A stretch of DNA of 64,000 nt from positions 9,063,302 to 9,127,301 of the forward strand of contig CM054158.1 in assembly GCA_028751875.1 (NCBI GenBank), written 5' to 3'. Both the position numbers and the translations under genes were made by a program. This stretch comes from Rapana venosa. Its lineage: Eukaryota > Mollusca > Gastropoda > Neogastropoda > Muricidae. Below the pieces are notes generated by a model that saw only the letters and a program-made list of their open reading frames with translations, searched no databases and had not been told where the DNA came from. The stretch's first letter is position 1; every line of letters begins with the position of its first letter. This document shows, in pieces, positions 26,501-35,049 of the stretch.

Positions 26501-29500
26501 TGGTTGTGTATTTGGTTTTTGGTGCTTTGTTAGTTTATAGTTATTTCTTTGGTTGTTTTGTTGTTGTATTTTTTGTTAGTTGTGTTGTGTTCATGTGTGT
26601 GGTTGTTTGTTTTTTTGTGTTTTATTTTTGTTGCTTGTTATGTTGTATGATGGGTTTTTAATGGGCTTTTGGTGTCTTTTTTGTTTTGTTCTGTTTGCTT
26701 TGGTTTGGCTTTCTTGTTGTTTGTTTGTTTTTGGTGGATATATTTTGACAAGAATTTTTTATTTCTTTGATTTGTATGGTTTAAGATTGTTTCAGTTTTT
26801 ATTCTATGTATGCATATATCATTCTTTTCTTTTGTTTGATTTGTATGGTCTGTCATTGTTGAAGGTTTTTTTTATTCTATGTATTATCATTATTATCTTT
26901 TTTTTTAGATACATGGCTTGATGAAAATAACCAAATGTGCTGCTTATTAATAATAAATGGAATTTATATAGCGCTTTATCGTGCAAAAAGAAATCAAAGC
27001 ACTTGCATTCAACACACGCCTACAGATACAACCAATAACAATTAACAGAGTTAACAAATTCAAATGTACATGTGCACACACACACACACACACACAAAGG
27101 TTATACACTTTGGCAGGGTGATGGGATTTTGGCTGTTTTAGGCAAGGATAGATTTGAGATGAAACAAGAGAGGAAAAATCAGATTTGGAATAAATATGTC
27201 TTGAGGCTGGATTAAAAAGTGTCACAAGTAGGCTTTTGGCGAAGGGAGAGAGGGAGGTCATTCCAGATCACTGGACCAGAAACAGAGAAAGAGCAATGGC
27301 CAACAGTGGATTGGTTGAATCTTGGTATTCGTAAGCACAAGGTATCTGCAGCAGAGCGGAGGGAACGAGAAGGAGTGTACAGGTGAAGACAGTCGCAGAG
27401 GTAGGAAGGAGCTGTTTTGTGAAGACGTTTGTAACAGAGGGTATTGATCTTATAGTTAACTCTCTGTAGCACAGGCAGCCAGTGGAGAGATTGCAAGAGA
27501 GGAGTTATGTGCAATGTACCATCTGAAAATAAGAGTTTGACTGACTTTTACACACACACTCAACACTCCCACCCCCACAGACACACACACACACACACAC
27601 AGACTTTACCTAATATGCAGATCAGCACTGGCAGGACGTGGCCGCTGGCTAGGTGGCATGTCAGGCGGGGCAGGCCCTACAAGGCTGTCCGTACTGATGC
27701 TGCCTCGAAAATGCCCCGACCCTGGCCTGCCCGAACTCCCAAACCCCGTCGAAACATTCAGGGATGAGCGTGTGCGCAGTTCTCGTGGATGGTAGGATGA
27801 CCAGGCGATGCTGGAGCGTGCCCAGTAGCGGTTAGGAGGGGGGGCCTCCACTGACGCCCGCACTTTGCTGGCAGGGCCTGGCCTTCTGTGCTGGCGGTTC
27901 TGGGTTCCCTTCTTGCCGCCCCTGACGGCCGATGTGGTGCTGTGGCCGCTCTCCACTACTCCCTTCAGGAACTGGAAATTGCTGTGAGCCAGCTCTGCAT
28001 TTGGATGGTGGTGAGCATGTTCTGGGCTGTGTGAGTGGGCAGGGGCTATACTGTCTTCCGGCACATCTTGTCTCACAGCCAGTGTCTGTATGTCAGTGGA
28101 ATAATTGACAGGGGCAGATGCATCGCCTCTTGGGCTGCTGCTGTCAGAGCTACCCCCATGAAGCATGCTAGCCGGCCCCTGTACAGAACTTGTCTTCTCT
28201 GAGGAGTCCTCCTCCTCATCGCTGCTGTGCAGCAACTTCAGTCTGGGCACCAGGCTGGACCCTGACTGTGAGCTCCTCAGCTGCTTGGCTTCCTCAATGG
28301 CGAAAATCTCCACGTCTATGGCTTCATGGCCTTTCTTCCCCCCTTTTTTCTGCACACTCCTTTTGGGACTCTCTCCTTTCTTTCCTGGTGCTGACTTAAA
28401 ACTTGATTTAGACTTACTGTTCACACCAGCTTCCAGATCAAGTGAGAAGGATTTTTGACAGGTTTGTGACTGATGTTAGTGGCTTCTCTACTTCCCCTCT
28501 GTGAGCTCTTAACTTGTGAACGCTCTTTATTGTTGTTGGATAGTGACTGGCTGAGATCGGGTGTTGGGTCCTGAGGTTTCTTCTGAAGGTAGTTCTTGAT
28601 AAAGCCACGAATAATGGGGTCATTGATGACTTCACAGATGTCATTGATTTCTTTCTCACTCCTGCGGGGACCGTTTTCAGGCACCAACTGAGCCGATGTC
28701 AGTGGTTTTCTGGACTCTGCTCCTTCCCCACTGGAGGGTCGGCCACTATCTTTGTTGTCAGACACTTCCAGGGCATTTTGGGAGGGTTCTCCAATGTCTT
28801 CAGAGGGATCCTGGCCGATATTGCGTCGACATGGAGAACTGGAGGCAGAGATGCCTCTACCAGACTCTGGGGATTCTTTCATGTCAGCTACACCTTTCAA
28901 AGCACTGTCCTGTTCAAGCACGCCTTCTCCATCCGAAACATTATTTCTCAATTCTGCTGCTGCTTCTCTCAGCACAGTGTCATGGTTCAGTTCCACAACA
29001 GGCGATGTTCTTGCTGCAGTCTCCCCGCTTTTAGACACGTCTTCCAGCAGCTCTTGTTCAGCCTGGTTGTAAATGAACTCTTCTTCAACGATTTCCTCAA
29101 ACTCCAAAAAAGCGTCCTGAGGGCTGTCCTTTATTACAGCTTGCACTGAGGCCCTGGCCTTGAGATCAGATGGGTCACCAGACTCCTGGTGAAGAACTCT
29201 GACAGGCACTTTCTTACTGCTCCGTGAGGAGTCCTGGATGCTTCCCTGTTTGCTTTCTGCTGACACTGCTCCGTCTGTTTTCGCAAGAGAGGAGCTTTTC
29301 TTAGCCTTAGACGAAGACTCTGAACCGCCTTTTTTCTCTCGGCTCTTCTTCTTCAAGTCTTTGGTGGGGATGGGGTCTATGCCGATGAGCACACCACCAC
29401 AGTGCAGACACCAAGTCATGTACTCCTTGTTGACTGCTGCACACTCGGGGCAGATCCGCACCATGTTCCTCATGGCCTCTAAAGCCTCCTCGTCGGCTGC

Positions 29501-32368
29501 AGCGATGTCTGGGTGCTGCCTGATGTTATGGACAATGATGGGGTCGATACCTATCTGCTGCAGCCGCTCTGTGATGCCCCCTGCTTTGACAGTGCTGCCT
29601 GACACCATGCTGGTCCTGGTGACTGTCGTCATGTCATCGTCATCATCGCTGCCATCACGGTGACTGACTGCCACTGTATCCAATGACTTGGCCGTGTCTG
29701 CACTCTGTCTGCTGACCTGGACATGGGAGTGGTTCGGGTGAGGGTGGTTAGGGTAGGGGTGGCTGGAAGCCTGTGTGGGGGCCTGTTGAGAGGAGGGAGG
29801 GTGGAGGATGTTGTATGGGGGTGGGGGGTAGTTAGGAGGGGACATCCCTAGCGATGAAAAATACCGCTCTACATTATCCCCTGGTGCTGCTTGGCTGCTG
29901 GTCCTGGAGTAAGCTTTTTTCTCTTGCTCTTGACGCCTGGAGGGGAAAAAAACAGGCAAAAAAAACCTGATTACAACAGAGTCAGACTGCTGGAATGTCA
30001 AATACAGTGTGATATGATATTGATACGATTAACAAAAGACCTAGAGTGTCTTAATGATCCAAACAAAATAGCTGTACAAATAATGACACAATGTCCACCA
30101 AGGAGCAAAATGGTCTGGAATCATGCTCTACAAGTACAACTTTTTACTCTGTTAGGGCTTTTCTTGCCATCTCATCAACAACAACAAAAGTTTAAAAAGA
30201 CAGACACATTCCTTAATCCCTACTTAGTGCTGTTTATGATTCAGTACCAAAACACAAATGTCAAAAAGCTGAAGTACTGACTACCAGCGATGGCTCAGAA
30301 CAAAAACACGAAACAAACAAACGCTGTCAAGACAGGCCATGTTCCTACTTACTGTTGCTGATGGTAAAGTCGCACAGCATCGGCATGTTCCGCAGAAGAC
30401 GACCTGGCTCCTTTGCCACTGTCCAGGGGACTCCCACCTTTGTTCCCCACTCCTGCCGGAGCGTGCTGAAGGAAAAGCAGCAGGGGGACTGTGGTGCCAG
30501 CCTGCCCCATACTGCTGGCTGGGGGGAGGCAGGTGGGGAGGGAACGGACTCCACGCTGAAGACGACGTCTGGTGCCCTACACCCTGGAGATCCTGCGCCC
30601 TGCCGGCCTGACCATACGGCCACAGTGCTCCCCCAGGGCTTTGCATGGGAGTGGAGGGAGGGGGGTAAGTGGGCACGCTCTGGGACAGGGGGTGGGGGAG
30701 AGGGTAGAAGTAGGCTTCGGGCGACTGGGGAGGGGTGGTTCCAGGCGACACAGGCACCATCATGTTGGGCTGACGGGAGTAGGCAAACTGCCCTCCTCCT
30801 CCTCCACCCCCTGCCATACTGACCGCCACCCCACCAGGGGGGTAGAAATAGGTGCTGGGGCTTCCCACAGCCAGGGGTTGAGGGGGAGCTGAGGGGTGCC
30901 TGGGCCCCCCTCCCACACTGACAGGCATGAAATGGGGCTGAAACATGGGGGTGGTGTGAGGGGAGGAGGGAGACAGGCCTCCTGCCGCCTGCCGTGGCGT
31001 CATGCTGCTGCTCCAGAAGGAGGACCCGGCATCTTGCAAGCCGGCCCCCACACTGCTGGAGCTTTTTCGAACGTCGCTGCGGGAACTGCTGTCCCCGCCA
31101 TAGGCCTGACGGTAGATCTCATCGGCAGAAAAAGTGACATTGTGAGGAATGACAACCTGCTCATAATTCCTGGCAGCACCTCCCTCTCTGGCCTCCCTGG
31201 TTCTGGCTATGTCCTGCAGAGTCCTGGACACCATCTGAGGAGAACTGCTGCGAAGACGACGTCTGGGGGAAGGTCCTCTCACGCTAGACCCTGGGGGCTG
31301 GGGACTCGGGGGTTGTGGGGGTGGAGTGGGGACATTTCTCCCAGTTGACCCATCTGCTCTGCTCACACGCTCACTCAGAGCGCTCCCATTGCTCCAATTA
31401 AGGGATGCCCCCGGAGAATCTAGGGCCTTATATAGCTGGCTGAGTTCCCGTTCCGACTTCTCCACAAACTCTCTGTACTTCTCCTCCCCCAACAAGCTCC
31501 GGATCTCCTCCGCCTTGTTGCCCAACAGCAGACTTTCAGAGGACATAGAGCGCTGCCTCATCATCCGTCCACCATCCTGAACACTGCTGCTGCTGCTGCT
31601 GATGATGCTTTCAGGGCGGTGTGTGGCTAGGCCCAGGTCCTCCACATCCCCTCTGCTTCTGAAGACCGACATGGAGTCTGTGTCCACAGAGTCAGCCAGT
31701 GTCAAAGAAGGAATCTCGCTGGCCGAGGTGGATTTTCTGGTACTGAATAAATGCTCTACTTCCCTGTCTCCTGACTTTCTGACAGGTTTGCACATTCCCT
31801 CACCTGCTTTCATGTTGGTACTGCTGGCCCACCGTGACTGGTCGTTATCAGTCCTATGATGGTTTGCGAAATGAGGGGCATTATCAGAAACAGCGGGAGT
31901 CAAGTTTACGTCAGATCTGGAATGCAATACTTTCACAGACTGGTTTGTAACTGGTACAACAACATCTGATGTTATACTGGATACACTATTTCTCCTTTTC
32001 TCTCTGCAAGACTCTGTGTTGATACTGTCACTGCTATTTGGCTTACTTTGCGGAAGCTTTGAGGTTGTGTAGCTAATATAATTCTCTGTGATGCTGTTCT
32101 GTCTAAAGCTGCCATCTTCTTTGTTGGTACTGAGTGAGACATTGAAGTGTGCAGTCTTGGTAGTAACAGCAGATTTTTCTTTTTTCCCTGACACAGACTC
32201 AGAGGATCGCTTACTGGTTCCTTGTCTGTCAAACTTTGCTTTGCCACTGGTCATGCCTGGGGGTGTAGTTTCAGGAGAAGGCGTCTGAAAATAAGCCAGT
32301 CGTCTGCGTCTGACTTCCTCCTGGTCCACAGAGGACTGGCCCGCTGAAGGCTGTTTGTCCTCCTCCAT
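10443..32368 (-). CDS. large F-box and leucine-rich-repeat protein, 13 coding exons
   Basis: Predicted protein of about 1,945 residues, read from ATG at 32368 (Kozak-like, ATGG) to TGA at 10445-10443. Seen in order: a long Ser/Pro/Gly-rich N-terminus (exons 1-2, residues 1-1448) containing a CPEC...CLHC motif near residues 834-851; a low-complexity linker (exon 3); an F-box (exons 4-5, about residues 1567-1612, LPDELWLHVFTYLP core); then cysteine-type LRRs in exons 5-13 (patterns such as LNFSRCSKGKL, LCLNGCQQITD, LDLRGCKK). F-box proteins normally join SKP1-CUL1 ubiquitin ligases, with the LRRs choosing the substrate; that role is inferred from the family. All 12 introns are GT-AG with compatible phases. 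Two single-base frame problems (near 30455-30475 and 28443-28455) look like assembly errors or allelic indels. I do not recognise a named orthologue. Confidence 0.85.
11025..11695. repeat. CA-rich minisatellite with CCCTCTTCC core
   Basis: About 30 units of ~17-30 bp alternating CACACACA with ATGCCCTCTTCC or AGCTCTCTTCC. It lies in the last intron of the F-box/LRR gene and produces long spurious His/Thr-rich frames on the plus strand. Confidence 0.92.
11821..11928 (-). CDS. F-box/LRR gene, exon 12
   Basis: Acceptor GTGGATTGCAG|CGTGCT; donor AAACG|GTGCGT; 108 nt. It encodes VLMLAEASRYLESAKFNF followed by LPDVHEKSLAKLLRNCK, a helical variant that departs from the LRR consensus. Confidence 0.87.
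11960..13310. repeat. 23-bp minisatellite (GTCACTTGGTCATGTCACT)
   Basis: Roughly 50 copies of a 23-bp unit, with larger-scale duplication visible (12360-12660 resembles 12690-13000). It is interrupted by a 174-bp LINE fragment at 12076-12249 and lies in the intron between exons 11 and 12. Confidence 0.92.
12076..12249 (-). mobile_element. LINE 3' fragment inserted in minisatellite
   Basis: Reverse strand reads EMKAMQHSRLAQNRQEWKRF then VAALHTAGCNG and a stop, followed by an ATG-repeat tail. This resembles the C-terminal end of non-LTR retrotransposon ORF2 proteins. A perfect 12-bp target duplication ACTACATCACTT flanks it (12064-12075 and 12250-12261). Confidence 0.75.
13505..13800. repeat. 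92-bp tandem repeat carrying exon 11 donor
   Basis: Four diverged units of ~92 bp. The proximal unit contains the true exon 11 end and its GT. The others keep CAGCTGGTAGAGCT- and GCCCACCTCTTTTGTG-like blocks at about 13698, 13606 and, most decayed, 13515. Confidence 0.7.
13796..13912 (-). CDS. F-box/LRR gene, exon 11 (LRR)
   Basis: Acceptor GTTTCCCAG|GTCTCT; donor AAAAG|GTGGGC; 117 nt. It encodes LDICGCSNISDSSIQTLV and LTAIDISSTSCTHK. Both edges are embedded in tandem repeats: 13 units of ~72 bp on the acceptor side and four decayed ~92-bp units containing the donor on the other. Confidence 0.9.
13905..14840. repeat. ~72-bp minisatellite, 13 copies, at exon 11 acceptor
   Basis: Thirteen units marked by GGGAACTGAACACCATCAGT and TACACAGTCCTACAGGACAC. 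On the minus (sense) strand each unit has GTTGTTTCCCAC, the same sequence as the real acceptor GTTGTTTCCCAG except for the last base. Confidence 0.93.
14922..15152 (-). repeat. SINE-B fragment
   Basis: Reverse-orientation copy lacking the tRNA-like head: GGTAATGGAATAAGTGCTTA, ACATCCAGTCCCCATATGTA, up to TCATCCGAAAGACT, where it stops at a (TG)n run. Confidence 0.75.
15197..15452 (-). repeat. SINE-B fragment
   Basis: Second headless copy just downstream of the previous one, ending at the same internal point (TCATCCGAAGGACT) and again followed by TG repeats. The pair looks like a local duplication. Confidence 0.75.
15815..15942 (-). CDS. F-box/LRR gene, exon 10 (LRRs)
   Basis: Acceptor CTGTCTGCAG|CTGGGG inside a (TCTG)n run; donor ATCAG|GTGGGC; 128 nt. 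It encodes LGDNSIRKIVRSCRRL and LRHLTLANCPLLSNASVV. Confidence 0.9.
16290..16470. repeat. GGGCA/GAGCA pentanucleotide array
   Basis: Tandem 5-bp units GGGCA, GAGCA and GAACA over about 180 bases in an intron of the F-box/LRR gene. Confidence 0.95.
16601..16765. repeat. 55-bp tandem repeat, 3 copies
   Basis: Three perfect units starting ACTGCCCCACGGACTCCTCA. Each contains the palindrome ACTCCTCAAGGAGT. A related palindrome with ACTTCTTAAGAAGT occurs at about 60083. Confidence 0.95.
16837..16914 (-). CDS. F-box/LRR gene, exon 9 (LRR)
   Basis: Acceptor CTGTCTCAG|ATATCT; donor AAGAAG|GTCAGT; exactly 26 codons in phase 0. It encodes ISDSNMVTLSASL and VETLDLRGCKK, the classic LRR rhythm. Confidence 0.9.
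17476..17587 (-). CDS. F-box/LRR gene, exon 8 (LRR)
   Basis: Acceptor GTGTGTTGCCAG|CCTGCG after a (CA)n run; donor TACAAG|GTGGGT; 112 nt. It encodes LRVLELFGCFSLSPASFRHL and LLTLNMGQCYK. Confidence 0.9.
17828..18036 (+). repeat. SINE-B fragment
   Basis: Plus-orientation copy from GTGAGACTATAAACCGAGGT through GGGACTGGATGAAAAAAAGC to an A-rich tail; no tRNA-like head. Confidence 0.78.
18165..18832 (-). mobile_element. LINE-D 3' end
   Basis: Reverse-strand copy of the LINE at 49640-50760. It retains ADPSHAMSSEFQLLPSG and SNSKTNRKRNSFV from the reverse transcriptase end, then a CA-rich 3' untranslated region ending in a GATTAAAGTGTCTTTGACTT block. It is 5'-truncated and lies in the intron between exons 7 and 8. 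Confidence 0.75.
19029..19653 (+). mobile_element. MITE-like element, 5' end truncated
   Basis: About 625 bases colinear with the element at 51697-55192 once the LINE inside that copy is removed. It ends CTCCATTGAGTTAA. There is no coding capacity. It lies in the intron between exons 7 and 8. Confidence 0.75.
19856..19936 (-). CDS. F-box/LRR gene, exon 7 (LRR)
   Basis: Acceptor GTGGTTTCAG|GTTGGA; donor ACTAG|GTAACT; 81 nt. It encodes one LRR (LESLCLNGCQQITDDSLKMV). The acceptor and first exon bases are the first unit of an 11-copy 49-bp tandem array in the upstream intron. Confidence 0.92.
19936..20470. repeat. 49-bp minisatellite, ~11 copies, repeating exon 7 acceptor
   Basis: Unit starts CCTGAAATGACACACTACAC. 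On the sense (minus) strand each unit carries CATTTCAG followed by GTTGAA, almost identical to the real junction GGTTTCAG|GTTGGA at 19936. Confidence 0.95.
21175..21329 (-). CDS. F-box/LRR gene, exon 6 (LRRs)
   Basis: Acceptor TGTGTGCAG|GAGCTC; donor TCACAG|GTGAGT; 155 nt. Two LRR units are visible: ELNFSRCSKGKLIGDEILL and LTHVDASWCHVTDVGLTALA. A CAT-repeat microsatellite lies just upstream of the acceptor in the intron. Confidence 0.92.
21345..21632. repeat. CAT/CAC trinucleotide array
   Basis: Imperfect (CAT)n with CAC, CAA and CGC variants over ~290 bases, ending about 15 bases from the exon 6 acceptor. Confidence 0.95.
22075..22185 (+). mobile_element. LINE 3' tail fragment (L2-like)
   Basis: GAAGCGCTTTGATTTGTTTT, then a TATATAACTTCC block and an ATT/ATC tail; same family as the tail at 26945. 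Confidence 0.6.
22680..22826. repeat. (CAGA)n microsatellite at exon 5 donor
   Basis: Imperfect CAGA/TAGA array ending four bases from the exon 5 boundary. A similar array (23833-23957) ends a few bases from the exon 4 donor. Confidence 0.9.
22830..22990 (-). CDS. F-box/LRR gene, exon 5
   Basis: Acceptor GTGCTGCAG|GGAAGA; donor CTGAAG|GTTAAT; 161 nt, 53 full codons. It encodes the end of the F-box and the first LRR-like turn (SLALVQCHGDNLSDGALRDL). The donor abuts a (TCTG)n microsatellite at 22680-22826. Confidence 0.9.
23310..23545. repeat. 28-bp minisatellite, about 7 copies
   Basis: Unit TCTGCAGACATCAATAACTG followed by GCACTTTG; the first units are more diverged. Confidence 0.92.
23742..23815 (-). 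mobile_element. LINE 3' tail fragment (L2-like)
   Basis: AATAAT repeat, then ATGGAATTTATATAGCACTT and CAAAAAGAAACCAAAGCACT, the reverse complement of the LINE tail. Confidence 0.6.
23964..24117 (-). CDS. F-box/LRR gene, exon 4 (F-box)
   Basis: Acceptor TTGTCACAG|ACACCC; donor CAACTAT|GTCAGT; 154 nt. It encodes the F-box core: WLFLPDELWLHVFTYLPQ, then LMLTCKQLYRVALDPQL. The codon split by the intron gives Trp, reading DPQLW-KRV, as is common at the end of F-boxes; this fixes the donor rather than reading through into the TCTG repeat that follows. Confidence 0.92.
24507..24819 (-). CDS. F-box/LRR gene, exon 3 (linker)
   Basis: Acceptor TCCAATCCTCAG|GAGAGG; donor GAAAAG|GTGAGG; 313 nt completing a split Arg codon and adding 104 codons. 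It starts with an RGGQRGRPSSAGRGQRPYSA basic stretch and ends LKIYDRCFEK, which leads into the F-box exon in phase 0. Confidence 0.88.
25397..25482 (-). mobile_element. LINE 3' tail fragment (L2-like)
   Basis: AATAAT repeat, GGAATTTATATAGCGCTGAA, then CAATGCGCTCAGATG; the same tail in reverse orientation. Confidence 0.6.
25493..25712 (-). repeat. SINE-B fragment
   Basis: Headless copy stopping at TCATCCGAAG, the same internal point as the 15152 and 15452 copies. Confidence 0.78.
25725..25915 (+). repeat. tRNA-like SINE head
   Basis: GGATGGTTTAGACATTCACC resembles a pol III A box and GGGTTCAATTCCCAGCC a B box about 45 bases later. It is not a foldable tRNA gene by eye. Confidence 0.45.
25949..26150. 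repeat. 32-bp minisatellite with repeated B-box-like motif
   Basis: About six units of GCAAAAATGGTAGGTTCAAT followed by TCCCATGTCCAG, decaying to 26330. Each has GGTTCAATTCCC, close to the pol III B box. Confidence 0.9.
26359..26393. repeat. poly-G tract
   Basis: About 34 G with a single A interruption, followed by T/G-rich DNA. Confidence 0.9.
26945..27530 (-). mobile_element. L2/CR1-like LINE 3' end
   Basis: Reverse strand 27514-27212 encodes the typical C-terminal segment of Jockey-superfamily reverse transcriptases: LLQSLHWLPVLQRVNYKI, RSLRSAADTLCLRIPRF and FSVSGPVIWNDLPLSLRQ. It continues into a 3' region ending in a GCGCTATATAAATTCC block and ATT tail. 5'-truncated; in the intron between exons 2 and 3. 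Confidence 0.82.
27610..29936 (-). CDS. F-box/LRR gene, exon 2 (zinc-ribbon-like motif, disordered)
   Basis: Acceptor CCCCTCCAG|GCGTCAAG; donor ATTAG|GTAAAG. It encodes about 776 residues. Four cysteines at about 29452-29395 form CPEC-x10-CLHC, a zinc-ribbon-like pair. A likely folded segment (EKEINDICEVINDPIIRGFI) follows before long Lys/Ser/Glu-rich sequence. The frame changes once near 28443-28455 (after VKNP, continuing LDLEAGVNSKSK); one missing base in the AAAAATCCTT stretch restores both the frame and the exon phase. Confidence 0.82.
30353..32368 (-). CDS. F-box/LRR gene, exon 1 (start codon, disordered region)
   Basis: Begins with ATG at 32368 and ends at donor ACA|GTAAGT. It encodes about 672 residues rich in Ser, Pro and Gly, including an early TPSPETTPPG segment and a charged helix (EEKYREFVEKSERELSQLYK) near the middle. 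The frame open for 695 codons is right for most of the exon, but the last ~35 codons read sensibly only in another frame: SAEHADAVRLYHQQQ joins exon 2 (RQEQEKKAYS) exactly. One extra base (or two missing) near 30455-30475 explains this. A short unrecognised intron ending TTTTCCTTCAG is a weaker alternative. Confidence 0.8.
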
Positions 32369-34149
32369 GGAGAATGGTGCAAAAGAGTTAAAGGGTAAAA
32401 TCCTAAACAGATCCTACACTTAACTTCAGCCTTGTTCTAGACTGCATCTGCAACAAGAACATGAGATACTCTTAGCTATAGTACTGTGTCATCACTGTAT
32501 TTCTTCTTCTTCATTTGTGTTCCTTGGCCATGCTATTGCAAAGCCACACAGGATAGAATGCAGAGTGCCTGGTATTCTCCTGTGCTTTTAACTCTGCAGG
32601 AGATCTGCCCATTGGCCTAAGCTGACACATTCTGACTTCAGGGCAGCTCATTTGAAAGTTCATGAATACTAAAAAAAATTTTAATTTTTGCTTGAAAGAA
32701 AGCCAGGAGAATGGGCTGGGTAGGTAGAAAATGAGCATAAGAGAAAGAAGATAGGGAGGTAAGGGAAGAGGCAGAAACAAAGAGAGTGGTAGGGATACTG
32801 ATAGAAAAGCACAGAATTTAAAAAAAGAGGGCATGCTTTTTATACTAAAGAAACAATGAACTGTGTCATAACCATTCTGAAGAAACAATTTACTGTCATT
32901 TTTACATGTGTAACAGACACTCTCTGAGTGTTTGTTTTGTTTTTGATTTATCATGTTATAGGGAGACACTTATACAAGCTGTTAACTTGCTAAGATTCTG
33001 TAGTTCTAAAGTATTATATAACTTTCTACTTCAATTATATAATAAAAGTACTTATATATTTCATTAAACTAGTTTGTGAAACTGTAGTTTTCTGCTTTAC
33101 ACCAAGTGGTGGCATTTTTCTCATAGCTGGGTGCACAGTACTGTGTTTCTAGCTGACATTTGCAATAGTACAAGTCAACAAATCATAGTTTGTCCTTAGT
33201 GGTTTATGTATGTTTGTGGTGCCGTCAGCGCCTGGGCTTTATCACAGTTCTTGATTAAACCATTGATGCTGGGGGCAACAGCAAAGTGAGAGGCTGTATG
33301 ACCAGTGGCTTTCCCACTCATATTTAATAGCACATCCTGGACTAAGAAAGACAACATCAGTTCCACTTGTTACTATTTCAAACAGACCAAAAGCTGATCC
33401 CTCACATTATCTCTGAGTGATCTGAATCACACTGAATGGCATGAATGGATTTCTGATATTAGTGATAATGCTCTACAAGATCCAGTAAGACAATTCAAGT
33501 CCTACCTTGACACTGTCATGACATTAGTATTATAAAAGAACGTGACAGCCTGACACAAGCTTGTTAAGAAATTAACAAATTCAACCAAAATGCCATGAGT
33601 GTGGTGAAATTTTGCCTATCAAGGGTTAATACACACACATGTATACCAAAAAAAAATTGCCTGTGAGAAAAATGCAGCAAAAACACACACATGTGGGTGA
33701 GCGTGCATGCGTGTGCACACACACACACACACATTCTTATCGTGTTATTAATTATTTTATGCACTGTAACTGTAACTAGTGTAAGTGGATGAGTGATTTG
33801 TTACTTTTGACTTTGAGTTTGAAACAATGTTACATGTTCATTATGTTGTTTACATGTGGTTCTGTAAGCTTTATATCGTTAATCTAATTCTAATTTAAAG
33901 ATATCTTACTTTTCACAGTAGACTTGCTGCCCACTGTCTTGAAACTAATCAACTTTAACTAATCAAATTTAATTTAGCCTATCTAGCAAGTAGCAGATTT
34001 TGATTCTGCAACTTTGTTGCATATTTCAAACAAAAGATAATACAGTAGGTAGTTAAAACCAAATTTTAAAACAAACTAAAAGCGATTACTATAACAAAAG
34101 TGACAAGTGTACTGTCTGAACAACTGCAAAATATTTAACATGCAACAAG

Positions 34150-34450
34150 AATATTTGTAAAGAAAATGTCCGCCTTACGGTCACCATCTTGGCATGTTTT
34201 GTCCGCCATCTTTGTTACACCGGTAGCCAGGGATTTCAACTTTTCTTTTCTTTAAAAAACTTTTAATGAACTAATACAAACAATTCTTCAGCAAAAAATA
34301 AGCCTACATGAATTATTTTGACTCAAATGAATATGTATTTATTTAAATAAAAAATTGGGAGAATGAGCAACCGGAAGTTCACCAACATGGCGTCTCCACC
34401 AGCGTGATGCCGACGTGCGATTCGTTAGTGAAAAGGTTGGTTTCATTTTA
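34150..34450. promoter_or_regulatory. probable (bidirectional) promoter with ETS and YY1-like sites
   Basis: Contains CCGCCATCTTT (34203-34213) and CACCATCTT (34182-34190), both like YY1 sites; AACCGGAAGT (34369-34378), like an ETS site; and AACATGGCG (34384-34392), like a reversed YY1 site. These are typical of housekeeping promoters. The position between divergent genes suggests it serves SF3A2 and perhaps both. No transcript start is shown by sequence alone. Confidence 0.5.
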
Positions 34451-34824
34451 CGTTCAGCAAGATCAGTTCGTTGCCTGCTTGTTTTCCTTAAAACTAATAC
34501 TGTATTTGCATATAAAGCCGCCTGGTATCTTGTGTGGATGAAACTCACTAAATGGAGTTCTAACTCGAAGAGGAACGTCTGCTGTACTTCAGCTGCTAGT
34601 TTAGTAGAACTTTAAGCCTTACACAGTAACACTAACAGGTGCAAGGCAATATATAATTTATAATATTAATAGTTGAATAAGCCAACAGTTATTTGGGGCT
34701 GTATCTTTCATAGTTAGTTAGTCTGCTCATCTTGTTTAGCAATGTATTCATAGTCACAACAGATGTATCCTATATACTATATAGTAAAAATATAGTATTA
34801 ATATTATTCCTCAAGTTCTTTGTA

Positions 34825-34827
<3 letters not shown>

Positions 34828-34872
<45 letters not shown>
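34828..34872. repeat. (CT)n microsatellite
   Basis: CT run of ~45 bases followed by degenerate CT-rich sequence. Confidence 0.93.
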
Positions 34873-34874
<2 letters not shown>

Positions 34875-35049
34875 GAGTTTCTCTTTCTTTCGCTCTCTCT
34901 GAGTCTCTCTCTCTCACACTTCTATGACTCACACATGTATACATTATGTATACATACATCATGTGTGTAATCACACATCATGTGTGCATGCACGAACATG
35001 TATCACAGGGACACATGCTCACGTATTTTCCCCCATCCATTAGAGTAAT

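Noticed and set aside
34370..34615. short coding gene starting at the ATGGCG near 34387 or the 66-codon frame at 34415
   Set aside because: The ATGGCG fits a YY1-like promoter element; the frames are short with no domain, and an untranslated first exon is more likely.
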